Shown here piece after piece: positions 63,788 through 64,000 of a stretch of 64,000 bases of DNA. Source of the stretch: Ascoidea asiatica (taxonomy: Eukaryota > Ascomycota > Saccharomycetes > Ascoideales > Ascoideaceae); NCBI GenBank assembly GCA_001600695.1, contig BCKQ01000001.1, positions 796,432 to 860,431 on the forward strand. The letters are read 5' to 3'. The notes under the pieces are model-generated. The model was given only the letters and a program-made list of their open reading frames with translations. It had not been told where the DNA came from and did not search any database. A program made the position numbers and the translations under genes. Numbering within the stretch: position 1 is the first letter of the stretch; every line of letters begins with the position of its first letter.

Positions 63788-64000
63788 ATGGAGGACAGTT
63801 TTCTTATTGAATATGTTTCTTCTAGTTTATTTGTTGTGATTATATTTGTAATAAGAGCATTTTATTTACAATTCTCAATTTCAAATGTGAATTCAATAGA
63901 GGATAAGAATATTAAAGAAAATGAATTTAAAGAGAAGATTAAGAATGAAAAAATACGATATGAAATGTTAAAAGATAAATTAAAAGAATTGGAAGTTTCA
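63788..64000 (+). CDS. Partial gene, N-terminal TM plus coiled coil; Get1 candidate
   Basis: 71 codons from ATG 63788, open to the window end (truncated). Starts MEDSFLIEYV, then a hydrophobic segment SSSLFVVIIFVIRAFYL, then a charged coiled coil ending KIRYEMLKDKLKELEVS. A short luminal N-terminus, TM1 and then a cytosolic coiled coil is the layout of Get1/WRB, the tail-anchored-protein insertase subunit. In fungal Get1 a similar R-x-E-L-K segment leads directly into the conserved SAQDxxAKW motif, which would lie just past position 64000. The match is by layout only; other TM plus coiled-coil proteins fit equally. Confidence 0.4.
   Translation, partial: MEDSFLIEYVSSSLFVVIIFVIRAFYLQFSISNVNSIEDKNIKENEFKEKIKNEKIRYEMLKDKLKELEVS

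Overview
This window is a gene-dense stretch of nuclear chromosome from a budding yeast (Saccharomycotina). The evidence is 22 complete or nearly complete protein genes of typical yeast type, no convincing introns, short intergenic gaps, and orthologues such as POC4, PPS1, TED1, ETP1, RSC9 and PMT4 in yeast-like form. The coding DNA is extremely AT-rich (Leu almost always TTA, Gly almost always GGT) and many proteins carry long Asn/Ser/Asp runs encoded by AAT/AAC tracts. CTG codons are nearly absent, so whether CTG means Leu, Ser or Ala here cannot be settled, although one SPT6 codon hints at Ser. The species cannot be named from sequence alone.

Layout. 1-1875: intergenic, with an apparently frame-broken coding remnant at 81-409. 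1.9-8.2 kb: kinase-only 6-phosphofructo-2-kinase, HSP60 (with a phased heat-shock element), DFR1 and POC4 (divergent pair). 8.6-21 kb: two very large minus-strand genes, PPS1 (2033 aa) and SEC31. 23-32.6 kb: a CSC1/PHM7-type osmosensitive channel, SPE3, PMT4 (minus) and ERG10 (with a sterol-response element). 33-41.2 kb: a BAR-PH protein, SKP1, ETP1 (minus) and an unrecognised charged low-complexity protein (minus). 41.2-45.1 kb: the longest gene-free region, with short repeats, HSE-like blocks, a strong TATA box and E-boxes. 45.1-64 kb: an ATO-type acetate transporter, SPT6, TED1, COG4 (minus), RAD10, RSC9 (minus), FAA2, and the first 71 codons of a gene cut by the window end that has the layout of GET1.

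The genes are core housekeeping functions with no operon logic. Shared themes are the secretory pathway (SEC31, PMT4, TED1, COG4, possibly GET1), acetyl-CoA/lipid metabolism (ERG10, FAA2, ATO) and chromatin/transcription (SPT6, RSC9). There is no transposon ORF, no CRISPR and no recognisable tRNA or rRNA gene. The signals not explained by genes are repeats in the promoters: a six-copy 28-nt hairpin-forming array between RSC9 and FAA2 (60138-60305), five 11-bp units after FAA2 (63503-63557), three 11-bp palindromic units (42125-42157), and unusually GC-rich intergenic islands in an otherwise AT-rich region.
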